Positions 1 through 5,360 are shown, counted from the first letter of the stretch. The stretch: 7,208 bases of DNA from Campylobacterales bacterium (GCA_027055005.1 JALUNR010000182.1:1-7208), one strand, 5' to 3'. The notes: a model not told the origin generated them from the letters alone. Numbers and translations are program-made.

Positions 1-1229
1 TTCTCTTTTACATCCAAAATACTCTCTTCTAGTCTATTTGCGACTATGACATCACTCATTTTTTTAAACTCATCTAAATCTTTTATAACTTTTGAGTTGA
101 AAAATTTATCTTCTTGCATTACTGGTTCATATATGACTACTTCTATGCCTTTTGCTTTTATCCTTTTCATGATGCCTTGGATAGCTGAGCTTCTAAAGTT
201 ATCTGAGCCTGATTTCATGACCAAACGGTAGATTCCTACCGTTGGTAATTTTGAATTTTGAATGTTTAATTTTGAATTATTTTCTAATTTTTTTATTATG
301 CTATCTGCTATAAAATCTTTTCTTGTGCTGTTTGCTTCCACTATGGCACTTATAAGGTTACATGGAACATCTTTATAGTTTGCTCTTAATTGTTTTGTGT
401 CTTTTGGTAAGCAGTATCCGCCATATCCAAAGCTTGGGTTGTTGTAGTGTGTACCGATGCGAGGGTCTAGTCCTACACCTTTTATGATTTGTTCACTGTT
501 AAGATTATGTGTCTGAGCATAAGAGTCTAGCTCATTAAAGTAAGCCACTCTCATAGCTAGGTAAGTATTTGCAAAGAGTTTTATAGCTTCTGCTTCTGTG
601 GAGTCCGTAAAGAGGATGTCTATGTTTTCTTTGATGGCACCTTGTGCGAGTAGGTTTGCAAAAGTTTCTGCTCTTTTACTCTTTTCTCCTACTATAATCC
701 TGCTTGGATATAAGTTATCATGAAGTGCTTTGCCTTCTCTTAGAAACTCAGGAGAGAAAATAATTTTAAATTGAGAATTGTCCTCGTTCCTGCGGGATTG
801 CATGAGAATTGAGAATTGAGAATTTAATTGTTTTGTATATCCAACTGGTACAGTTGATTTGATGATTGCAGTTGCATTGGGATTGATTTCTATAATATCT
901 TTTACAACTGCTTCTATACTTTTTGTGTTGAAATAATTAGTTTCCGGATCATAATCGGTTGGTGTTGCTATGATGATAAAGTCTGCATTTTCATAGGCTT
1001 CTTCTTTATCTAAAGTTGCTCGAAAAGAATTCTCAATTCTCAATTTTCCATTCTCAATTACCCTCGGAAGGTACTCTTCTATATCTTTGTCTTCTATTGG
1101 GCTTATGCCTTTGTTTAGCATTTCTACTTTTTCTGGGATGATGTCCAATGCTACGACTTCATTGTGTTGTGCTAAAAGTAAACCATTTGACAAGCCTACA
1201 TATCCTGTTCCTGCTATTGCTATTTTCAC
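1..1229 (-). CDS. ugd: UDP-glucose 6-dehydrogenase, 3' end beyond window, with three repeat-derived inserts
   Basis: Oxidises UDP-glucose to UDP-glucuronate with two NAD+ in the cytoplasm, supplying surface polysaccharide synthesis. The frame is open from a GTG at 1229 to the window edge (409 codons). The GTG has AAGGA 8 bases upstream and gives the N-terminus VKIAIAGTGYVGLSNG, with the Rossmann GxGxxG at residues 7-12. Other family motifs are ATPTDYDP (88-95), STVPVG (125-130), FSPEFLREGKAL (158-169), the catalytic-cysteine motif GYGGYCLPKDT (268-278, Cys273) and VGIYRLVMKSGSDNFR (331-346). It closely follows the short E. coli-type Ugd (388 residues, as I recall it), except for extra residues near 57-68, 135-154 and 316-328. 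All three are encoded by AT-rich heptamer repeats. About 14 C-terminal residues should lie outside the window. It follows galE by 26 bases, so the two are probably co-transcribed. Confidence 0.95.
   Translation of the reverse strand, partial: MKIAIAGTGYVGLSNGLLLAQHNEVVALDIIPEKVEMLNKGISPIEDKDIEEYLPRVIENGKLRIENSFRATLDKEEAYENADFIIIATPTDYDPETNYFNTKSIEAVVKDIIEINPNATAIIKSTVPVGYTKQLNSQFSILMQSRRNEDNSQFKIIFSPEFLREGKALHDNLYPSRIIVGEKSKRAETFANLLAQGAIKENIDILFTDSTEAEAIKLFANTYLAMRVAYFNELDSYAQTHNLNSEQIIKGVGLDPRIGTHYNNPSFGYGGYCLPKDTKQLRANYKDVPCNLISAIVEANSTRKDFIADSIIKKLENNSKLNIQNSKLPTVGIYRLVMKSGSDNFRSSAIQGIMKRIKAKGIEVVIYEPVMQEDKFFNSKVIKDLDEFKKMSDVIVANRLEESILDVKE
246..284. repeat. In-frame heptamer-repeat insert 3 in ugd
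   Basis: On the plus strand this reads AATTTTG, AATTTTG, AATGTTT, AATTTTG, AATTA: the same unit-unit-spacer-unit-AATTA layout as insert 1 but with a different heptamer. It encodes residues 316-328, ENNSKLNIQNSKL, between the conserved flanks DFIADSI and VGIYRL. That gap is 19 residues here and about 7 in E. coli Ugd, so about 36 bases are extra. Confidence 0.75.
768..827. repeat. In-frame heptamer-repeat insert 2 in ugd, with a GC-richer core
   Basis: One arm (804-824) is GAGAATT three times in tandem on the plus strand, and the other (768-779) is AAATTGAGAATT. Between them is a distinctly GC-richer core (780-803) containing CCTGCGGG. The encoded residues are 135-154, running from LNSQFSIL through QSRRNED to NSQF. 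The arms lie in the opposite orientation to insert 1. Between VGYT and IIFSPEF there are 23 residues, against 11 in E. coli Ugd as I recall it, so about 36 bases are extra. Confidence 0.75.
1026..1061. repeat. In-frame heptamer-repeat insert 1 in ugd
   Basis: On the plus strand this stretch reads as units AATTCTC, AATTCTC, AATTTTCC, ATTCTC, AATTA. In the ugd frame it encodes residues 57-68, VIENGKLRIENS. Between the conserved flanks DKDIEEYL and ATLDK this protein has 16 residues where the E. coli enzyme, from memory, has 8, so about 24 bases are extra. No stop or frameshift is introduced. Confidence 0.75.
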
Positions 1230-1255
1230 TTTAGATTTCCTTATAAAATAAATTT

Positions 1256-2299
1256 TTATTCATCTATTATACTATACCCTCTCGGATTCTTACTCTGCCA
1301 ATCCCAAGAGCTTTGACACATCTGCTCTATATCTCTTTTTGCTTCCCAGTTTAAGAGTTCTTTTGCTTTTTTAGGATTTGCATAGATTTTAGCTACATCT
1401 CCTGCTCGTCTGTTTACTATATCATATGGAACTTTTACTTGGTTTACTTTTTTAAAGGCTTTTATCATCTCTAAGACACTGTAGCCTCTTCCTGTTCCTA
1501 TGTTTACTATCAGAGGTTTATCTAAGTTGTTTTTATCTAAAAACTCAACTGCTTTTACATGAGCTTCTGCTAAGTCCACTACATGGATATAGTCTCTAAC
1601 TCCTGTTCCATCTTTGGTTGGATAGTCTCCTCCAAAAACTTTTAGTTTTTCTAGTTTTCCTACTGCCACTTGTGAGATAAATGGCATGAGATTGTTTGGC
1701 ACTCCCTCTGGGTCTTCTCCTATGTTTCCACTTTCATGAGCTCCTACTGGATTAAAGTATCTAAGGATTGCTATCTTCCAGCTACTATCACTTATGAATA
1801 AATCTTTTAAAATCTCTTCTATCATATACTTACTTCTACCATAAGGATTTGTGATACCTTGTCCAGTTTGCATATCCTCTGTTACTGGCATCTCTTTTGG
1901 ATCTCCATAAACTGTAGCCGAAGAGCTAAATACTATCTTTTTACAGTTAAACTCTTTCATGATTTCTAGTAGTTTGATAGTTCCGTTTACATTATTATCA
2001 TAGTAGTAAAGCGGTTTTTCTACACTCTCGCCTACTGCTTTGAGTCCTGCAAAGTGAATAACTGAGTCTATATCATACTTTGTAAAAACCTCTACTAGTC
2101 TTTTACTATCTCTTATGTCTCCCTCTTCAAATACCACATCTTTACCTATGATATTAGCTACTCTATTTATCGCTACTTTTGATGAGTTTACTAAGTTGTC
2201 ATATACTACAAAATCATAACTAGCTTGGCTAAGTTCTACTAGTGTATGGCTTCCTATATATCCTGCTCCACCTGTTACTAGGATTTTTTTATTTTCCAT
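1256..2299 (-). CDS. galE: UDP-glucose 4-epimerase
   Basis: Interconverts UDP-glucose and UDP-galactose through a 4-keto intermediate using tightly bound NAD+. It is a cytoplasmic enzyme of the extended short-chain dehydrogenase family. The 347 residues are close to the usual length. Visible motifs are the N-terminal NAD-binding GGAGYIGSH (10-18), HFAGLKAVGES (82-92), the catalytic Ser127 in FSSSATVYGD, the YxxxK pair Tyr153/Lys157 in NPYGRSK, RYFNPVGAH, and the C-terminal GTGRGYSVLEM. The ATG at 2299 has a strong GGGAGG Shine-Dalgarno (2306-2311). It overlaps the end of the upstream regulator remnant by 11 bases and is followed after 26 bases by ugd, which makes a UDP-sugar operon of the kind found in capsule, LPS or exopolysaccharide loci. 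Confidence 0.96.
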   Translation of the reverse strand: MENKKILVTGGAGYIGSHTLVELSQASYDFVVYDNLVNSSKVAINRVANIIGKDVVFEEGDIRDSKRLVEVFTKYDIDSVIHFAGLKAVGESVEKPLYYYDNNVNGTIKLLEIMKEFNCKKIVFSSSATVYGDPKEMPVTEDMQTGQGITNPYGRSKYMIEEILKDLFISDSSWKIAILRYFNPVGAHESGNIGEDPEGVPNNLMPFISQVAVGKLEKLKVFGGDYPTKDGTGVRDYIHVVDLAEAHVKAVEFLDKNNLDKPLIVNIGTGRGYSVLEMIKAFKKVNQVKVPYDIVNRRAGDVAKIYANPKKAKELLNWEAKRDIEQMCQSSWDWQSKNPRGYSIIDE

Positions 2300-2744
2300 C
2301 TAAAACCTCCCAAAAGCCATCTTTTCTGCCACCGACTCTTGTTAGCAACTTATCACTTTGAAGTTTAGATAAATGTTGTTTGATGGCATTAGACGATACA
2401 CCTATTAACTCTGCTAATGCATCTCTTGTTAGCTTACTGTCATCTTTTAAAAGCTCAAGTATTTGTTCTCTTGTGCTCTTTTGGGTAGTCTTTTCTTTAT
2501 AAAGAGTAACCCTAAAGCCATGTACAAACTCTTCGAATTTTGGCTCAACTACCCCATGGGTTAAGCATTCACTTTTTATTCCTGAACCGTATCTTTCGAT
2601 AATGCCTGCCTCTTTAAATGCTCTTGCTATTGCTCTGTTTCTTGTTCTTGAAGAGTAGTTGATAACTATCTCTCTTATAGCCTCTAATGGGTAGTCGTAC
2701 CTCTCTGTTCTTTGAGGCTCACCAGTTATAATATACTCTACCAT
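2289..2744 (-). pseudogene. C-terminal remnant of an AlbA_2/RecG-like ATP-binding transcriptional regulator with winged helix
   Basis: The open frame of 151 codons starts with the family motif YIITGEPQR, then YDYPLEAIREIVIN (residues 17-30), then jumps to SSRTRNRAIARAFKEAGIIERYGSGI (31-56). In full-length members (AlbA_2 domain, then the RecG C-terminal-like HATPase_c_4 domain, then an HTH) I recall about 45 residues between REIVIN and the TRN motif, including a conserved HRDY. These are missing here, as is the whole N-terminal AlbA_2 domain. The C-terminal winged HTH (about 93-147, REQILELLKDDSKLTRDALA onward) looks intact. There is no good ribosome binding site at the ATG. I read it as a decayed gene. 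A small DNA-binding protein expressed from what is left cannot be excluded. Confidence 0.7.
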
Positions 2745-2848
2745 ATTGTTTTGCCTATGCTTATTTGAAGTTTTTGTGCTAATGACTTTTGGCTTTGTAA
2801 GTTTTCGATATGTCTTAATACTGATAAAGTAAGCTCTTCATTTTGCAA
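2738..2848 (-). pseudogene. N-terminal fragment of an EPS-associated MarR-type regulator
   Basis: A 36-codon frame from a TTG at 2848 (AAGG about 9 bases upstream) to a TAG at 2738. It encodes an N-terminal MQNEELTLSVLRHIEN, continues with SQKSLAQKLQISIGKTIW and then stops. The pattern VLRHIEN...LAQKLQIS.GK matches the first helix and the start of the recognition helix of the EPS-associated MarR-family regulators (family pattern LA+ELGIS.GKVNY). The protein breaks off exactly where VNYCLKAL would be expected. The following DNA belongs to another regulator in a different frame, so the gene seems to have been cut by a deletion or recombination near 2745. Such regulators usually sit next to exopolysaccharide genes, which fits galE-ugd downstream. 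The family assignment rests on a short match. Confidence 0.5.
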
Positions 2849-2998
2849 AGTTTATAACCTTATTGTTTTGTGTGTATTTTCAACTTTTGAAGTTTACAGT
2901 TTTAATCTTAAGAGATATTTAAGAGATTTTCTTATTTGATTTATTTATATAGTTTAAAATATTGTATTTTGTGTGCTTTTTGATGAAAATATGTTAGA

Positions 2999-3050
2999 AC
3001 CGACTGAAGTCGGTGTTACGGTCACTCTTATAACACCGGTTTTAACCGGT
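2999..3050. repeat. Hairpin-rich interspersed repeat, copy 1 (full)
   Basis: The 52-base element begins with hairpin ACCGACT-GA-AGTCGGT (2999-3014) and ends with hairpin ACCGGTT-TT-AACCGGT (3035-3050). A third pairing, CGGTGTTA (3011-3018) with TAACACCG (3031-3038), shares bases with both, so two alternative folds are possible. It lies 60 bases past the stop of the HEPN gene. The rest of the intergenic stretch (2849-3110) is plain AT-rich sequence with no gene seen. Confidence 0.85.
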
Positions 3051-3110
3051 ATTTAAAATATACAAGTAATCTATTTGATAAGACTACATACAAATTTTGT
3101 GCTGTGATGA

Positions 3111-3515
3111 TTAGTTTATAATCTCACTTTTGTCAATTTCTAAAACTTCATTTACTTTTTCAAATAATTCTTCTGTAAAATCTAAAGCTTCTTTTATCTC
3201 TTTTCTTGAAGGTATAGTTGTATCAAAAACAGGATATGACTCTTCAATATGGTAATCTGAGATTTGTTCTAATAAATTTAAGTATTCATCTAAATTTATA
3301 TACTTTTTTATCAAAATATAAATTTCTTCTAAATCATGAGTTTTAGGTATCTTTTTATTTTCATAAGCTAAAAAAGCTTTTAAAGATTTTTCTGCACAAT
3401 AATGCAATTCAACTGCAATAATATCTGTGTAATGATCAGCCTCATATAAAAATTTTGCGGCTGATAGATTATGCCAAGCTTTTATAAGCCACTTTTTAGC
3501 ACTAGTTTCGTTCAT
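3111..3515 (-). CDS. HEPN domain protein, partner of the upstream nucleotidyltransferase
   Basis: A 134-residue, mostly helical protein of the HEPN type (PF05168-like). The hallmarks are W9 to L17 (WLIKAWHNL), a YEADHYTDIIAVELHYCAEK segment (24-43) followed by SLKAFLA, and KTHDLEEI (58-65). The Rx4-6H motif that gives HepT-type HEPN toxins their RNase activity is not visible, so ribonuclease function should not be assumed. Its ATG lies inside the end of the nucleotidyltransferase gene (14-base overlap), so the two are translationally linked. Together they resemble MNT/HEPN two-gene toxin-antitoxin modules, in which the nucleotidyltransferase modifies or neutralises the HEPN protein. The role is inferred from gene pairing. 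Confidence 0.85.
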   Translation of the reverse strand: MNETSAKKWLIKAWHNLSAAKFLYEADHYTDIIAVELHYCAEKSLKAFLAYENKKIPKTHDLEEIYILIKKYINLDEYLNLLEQISDYHIEESYPVFDTTIPSRKEIKEALDFTEELFEKVNEVLEIDKSEIIN

Positions 3516-3834
3516 ACCAGACTTTACCTTTTTTTAGTAATTCTTCTTTATAAAAATAATCTTCTTTTTTATAAACTTCTTTTGTGGGAGCAGCCAATAT
3601 GTCAATACCATTTGTTTTATATTTTGTATAAATATCTCTTAGTTTTTCTCTTGCTTTTCTTTTATACTTTCTAATTTTATCAACTGTTAAATCATCTTTT
3701 AACAAAAACAAATCTATATCGCTCTCCTCATTCGGCTCTCCATAGGCATAACTTCCAAACAGTATAATCTTATCTGGTTTAAGAGGTAACAATCTTTTAA
3801 TAATCTGAGGTTTTAATTTTTCTATGTCTATCAT
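3502..3834 (-). CDS. Minimal nucleotidyltransferase (MNT), antitoxin-like partner of HEPN
   Basis: A 110-residue protein of the polymerase-beta-like nucleotidyltransferase fold. The signature GS-x10-DxD is complete: Gly27-Ser28 in ILFGSYAYGEP, and Asp39/Asp41 in SDIDLFL. A likely third metal-binding acid is Asp78 in NGIDIL, so the catalytic triad appears intact. In characterised MNT/HEPN pairs such as MntA-HepT, the enzyme transfers AMP to the HEPN partner. By analogy this protein may inactivate the downstream HEPN protein. It is the first gene of the pair. The ATG at 3834 has AAAGG about 10 bases upstream. Confidence 0.88.
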   Translation of the reverse strand: MIDIEKLKPQIIKRLLPLKPDKIILFGSYAYGEPNEESDIDLFLLKDDLTVDKIRKYKRKAREKLRDIYTKYKTNGIDILAAPTKEVYKKEDYFYKEELLKKGKVWYERN

Positions 3835-3902
3835 TGCTTTATACCTTTCTTCCTATATTGTATTCAAAAAATTTAAATATCCTTATTTACCCTTATTTTA
3901 GT

Positions 3903-3954
3903 ACTGACTGAAGTCGGTGTTACGGTCGCTCTTGTAACACTGGTTCTAACCGGT
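3903..3954. repeat. Hairpin-rich interspersed repeat, copy 2 (full)
   Basis: Same length (52 bases) and orientation as the copy at 2999-3050, with five substitutions (47/52 identical). It starts ACTGACTGAAGTCGGT and ends ACTGGTTCTAACCGGT. Each stem change turns a C into a T opposite a G, so the plus-strand hairpins still form with G-T (G-U) pairs. It starts 21 bases past the stop of vapC and lies between the two toxin-antitoxin-like modules. Confidence 0.85.
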
Positions 3955-3975
3955 ATTTTGCATATTCCGTCGAAC

Positions 3976-4329
3976 TCAAGTTAATATCTTCACTCCATTT
4001 ATAAATTTAAAATCTCTTTTATTATATGTCCATAATGGTAAATCATATATAAGACAGGTTGCAGCAATTATTGCATCATATATTGCCATGTTATGAGAGA
4101 GAGTATAATTTTCTATCAAATTATCAGCTAAATTTAAAATAGTTTGATTTGTTTCTAATACTTTAACTTGAGCTAAAATTCTATTTATCTTTTTTAGTTC
4201 CCGTTTATTTAAAGCACCAACTTTAAATTCTAGTTTCACAATAGAACTGATATAATAATCTTTTGTAAAGTCTAAAGATATCCTACCTTTAGAATGGTCT
4301 ATCAAGATACATGTATCTAAAAATACCAT
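3976..4329 (-). CDS. vapC: PIN domain toxin, VapC family
   Basis: A 117-residue PIN-domain protein, the Mg2+-dependent ribonuclease toxin of type II VapBC modules, which cleaves RNA (often tRNA or rRNA) when not held by its antitoxin. The acidic active-site set is present: Asp5 (VFLDTCILID), Glu34 (IVKLEFKVG), Asp85 (MAIYDAIIAATC) and Asp106 (TYNKRDF). The length is close to the family norm. Its ATG overlaps the stop of the upstream antitoxin gene by one base (TAATG), which implies coupled translation. It is followed by a hairpin repeat 21 bases past its stop. The RNA target cannot be told from the sequence. Confidence 0.88.
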   Translation of the reverse strand: MVFLDTCILIDHSKGRISLDFTKDYYISSIVKLEFKVGALNKRELKKINRILAQVKVLETNQTILNLADNLIENYTLSHNMAIYDAIIAATCLIYDLPLWTYNKRDFKFINGVKILT

Positions 4330-4613
4330 TATTTTCTTTCTCTTCGTAAATCATGAATATATTTAGCAGTGTCCTTAACATGAGCATAAGGTTTAACATC
4401 ATCCAAGAATTCTCCGTCATCTTTATAGTCTGTTTTTACAATATGTTGCATAGGATCTTGCTTGTTGTAAATAAGTCCACTATTTTTTTTATGTATATCT
4501 AAAAATAATTTCATCGCTTCACTTATAACATCCTCTATTGCTTTTTTTTGTCGCTTTGCATACTCTTTAAACTCATTTTCTATCTCAGGATTGTCTATCT
4601 TTATTGCTAACAT
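4329..4613 (-). CDS. vapB: VapB-like antitoxin
   Basis: A 94-residue charged protein directly upstream of the PIN toxin. The N-terminal part (about 1-40, MLAIKIDNPEIENEFKEYAK, then KKAIEDVISEAMKLFLD) has the strand-helix-helix look of a ribbon-helix-helix DNA-binding domain. The remainder is polar and probably wraps VapC. The acidic stretch DYKDDGEFLDDV (62-73) and the basic tail HDLRRERK (87-94) are typical of toxin-binding tails. The ATG at 4613 has a strong AAGGAG ribosome binding site. Such antitoxins usually repress their own operon. Naming rests largely on operon position, because VapB-type antitoxins vary widely. Confidence 0.8.
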   Translation of the reverse strand: MLAIKIDNPEIENEFKEYAKRQKKAIEDVISEAMKLFLDIHKKNSGLIYNKQDPMQHIVKTDYKDDGEFLDDVKPYAHVKDTAKYIHDLRRERK

Positions 4614-4672
4614 TTGTAACTCCTTTATACTTTAACGATCATTATTAAACATATTTATAAATCTCTACACTT

Positions 4673-4701
4673 ATTCTACAACTTTTTTTCCAAACTTCCA
4701 A
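4673..4701 (-). promoter_or_regulatory. Candidate promoter of the vapBC operon
   Basis: On the minus strand, TTGGAA (4696-4701) is followed after exactly 17 bases by TAGAAT (4673-4678), a fair sigma-70-type pair. Transcription would start near 4666 and leave a leader of about 50 bases before the vapB ATG at 4613. Confidence 0.4.
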
Positions 4702-4759
4702 ATTTTCACACTCTAAGACTTATTTGAAAGTTACAATTTTAATCTAAAAATATGTTAGT

Positions 4760-4779
4760 ACCGACTGAAGTCGGTGTTA
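4760..4779. repeat. Hairpin-rich interspersed repeat, copy 3 (truncated)
   Basis: Only the first hairpin ACCGACTGAAGTCGGT (4760-4775) plus GTTA remains. The sequence then departs from the full copies. The bases just before it, AAATATGTTAG, are also found before copy 1, so homology extends outside the hairpin. It sits 12 bases past the stop of the comEA-like gene, and could act as a simple terminator or RNA-end hairpin there. Confidence 0.8.
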
Positions 4780-4787
4780 TATAATTT

Positions 4788-5033
4788 TTACTTGCACTTA
4801 CTAACTGTCAGTTCTGCTTTATGTTTTTCGATAAACTTTTTACCTATTCCTTTTACTTTTGTAAGTTCTTCTATGCTTTTAAAGCATGATTCTTTTCTTG
4901 TTTTTAAGATAGCATCTGCTTTTTTAACTCCTACACCTTTTAAACTCACTAACTCATCTTTTGAAGCAGAGTTTATATCTACTTTTGCAAAAAGGCTACC
5001 AGCTACTAACCCAACTAAAACTAAATACTTCAT
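4788..5033 (-). CDS. ComEA-like secreted helix-hairpin-helix DNA-binding protein
   Basis: An 81-residue protein with an N-terminal signal peptide (MKYLVLVGLVAGSLFA, probable cleavage after Ala16). It is followed by a ComEA-type HhH domain: VDINSASKDELVSLKGVGVKKADAI with hairpin LKGVGVKKA (31-39), and a second hairpin VKGIGKKFIEKH (60-71). It should lie in the periplasm and bind DNA without sequence specificity, as in natural transformation. Campylobacter jejuni has a similar small periplasmic ComEA-like protein, Cj0011c. Two cysteines in the mature part (Cys50, Cys80) could form a disulfide. The ATG has AAGGA at a normal distance. It appears to be a single gene, 66 bases after the unknown gene upstream. 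Confidence 0.85.
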   Translation of the reverse strand: MKYLVLVGLVAGSLFAKVDINSASKDELVSLKGVGVKKADAILKTRKESCFKSIEELTKVKGIGKKFIEKHKAELTVSKCK

Positions 5034-5099
5034 GTATATCCTTTATAAAATTTTTTCATACTTTATATCGGATGTTGTATGAAGTTGTTTAGGTTTTTA

Positions 5100-5360
5100 T
5101 CAAAATTGTTTAGATAAATCTTCAACAGCTATCTCTAACTCTTCTCTTGAACTATACAAAAATGAAAGTTTTTGATTGTCTTTTGTCATGACAAATATCC
5201 CATACCCGGCTATCTCAACTTCACTTCCACCCTCAGTGTCAATCCACTCCAAACTTATCTCTGTTACTTCATCACCATGTCCAGTTTTGACAAGGGCAGC
5301 AGGGTAGAGTTTTTTTATATCTTTTTGTTCTATTGTTTTATTTTGTATCGTTATAATCAT
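5100..5360 (-). CDS. Small protein of unknown function
   Basis: An 86-residue soluble protein that I do not recognise. It has no signal peptide and no membrane segment. The pattern suggests a mixed alpha/beta fold: short strands (MIITIQNKTI, VTEISLEWIDTEGG, VEIAGYGIFVMT, KLSFLYSS) and a C-terminal helix (REELEIAVEDLSKQF). Codon use resembles its neighbours. The ATG at 5360 has no Shine-Dalgarno in front, but an extended -10 box (TGGTACAAT) ends only 7 bases upstream, so the mRNA may be nearly leaderless. It is transcribed divergently from cobM with a gap of only 36 bases. Confidence 0.7.
   Translation of the reverse strand: MIITIQNKTIEQKDIKKLYPAALVKTGHGDEVTEISLEWIDTEGGSEVEIAGYGIFVMTKDNQKLSFLYSSREELEIAVEDLSKQF
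5352..5357 (+). promoter_or_regulatory. Candidate -10 box for the cobalamin run
   Basis: A consensus TATAAT lies 39 bases upstream of the cobM TTG, inside the first codons of the divergent gene. No convincing -35 box is seen, as is common in Campylobacterota. The leader would be about 33 bases, too short for a cobalamin riboswitch. Confidence 0.4.

Noticed and set aside
246..1061. ugd being a pseudogene, because of low-complexity insertions and repeats
   Set aside because: The frame was followed codon by codon from the GTG at 1229 to the edge. It has no stop or shift, and all catalytic motifs, including the cysteine loop, are present.
2961..2989. Minus-strand promoter TTTTCA-17-TACAAT ahead of the MarR-like fragment
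   Set aside because: The -35 match is poor and the region is so A/T-rich that such boxes arise by chance. Not strong enough to list.
2999..3954. CRISPR array
   Set aside because: The repeats are about 900 and 860 bases apart with genes in between, not regularly spaced by short spacers.
2999..4779. Integron-like cassette array: toxin-antitoxin modules each followed by a palindromic site in the same orientation, resembling attC sites
   Set aside because: The repeats lack paired GTTRRRY/RYYYAAC core sites at their ends, are nearly identical to one another unlike typical attC sites, and a copy follows the chromosomal-looking comEA gene. No integrase is in the window.
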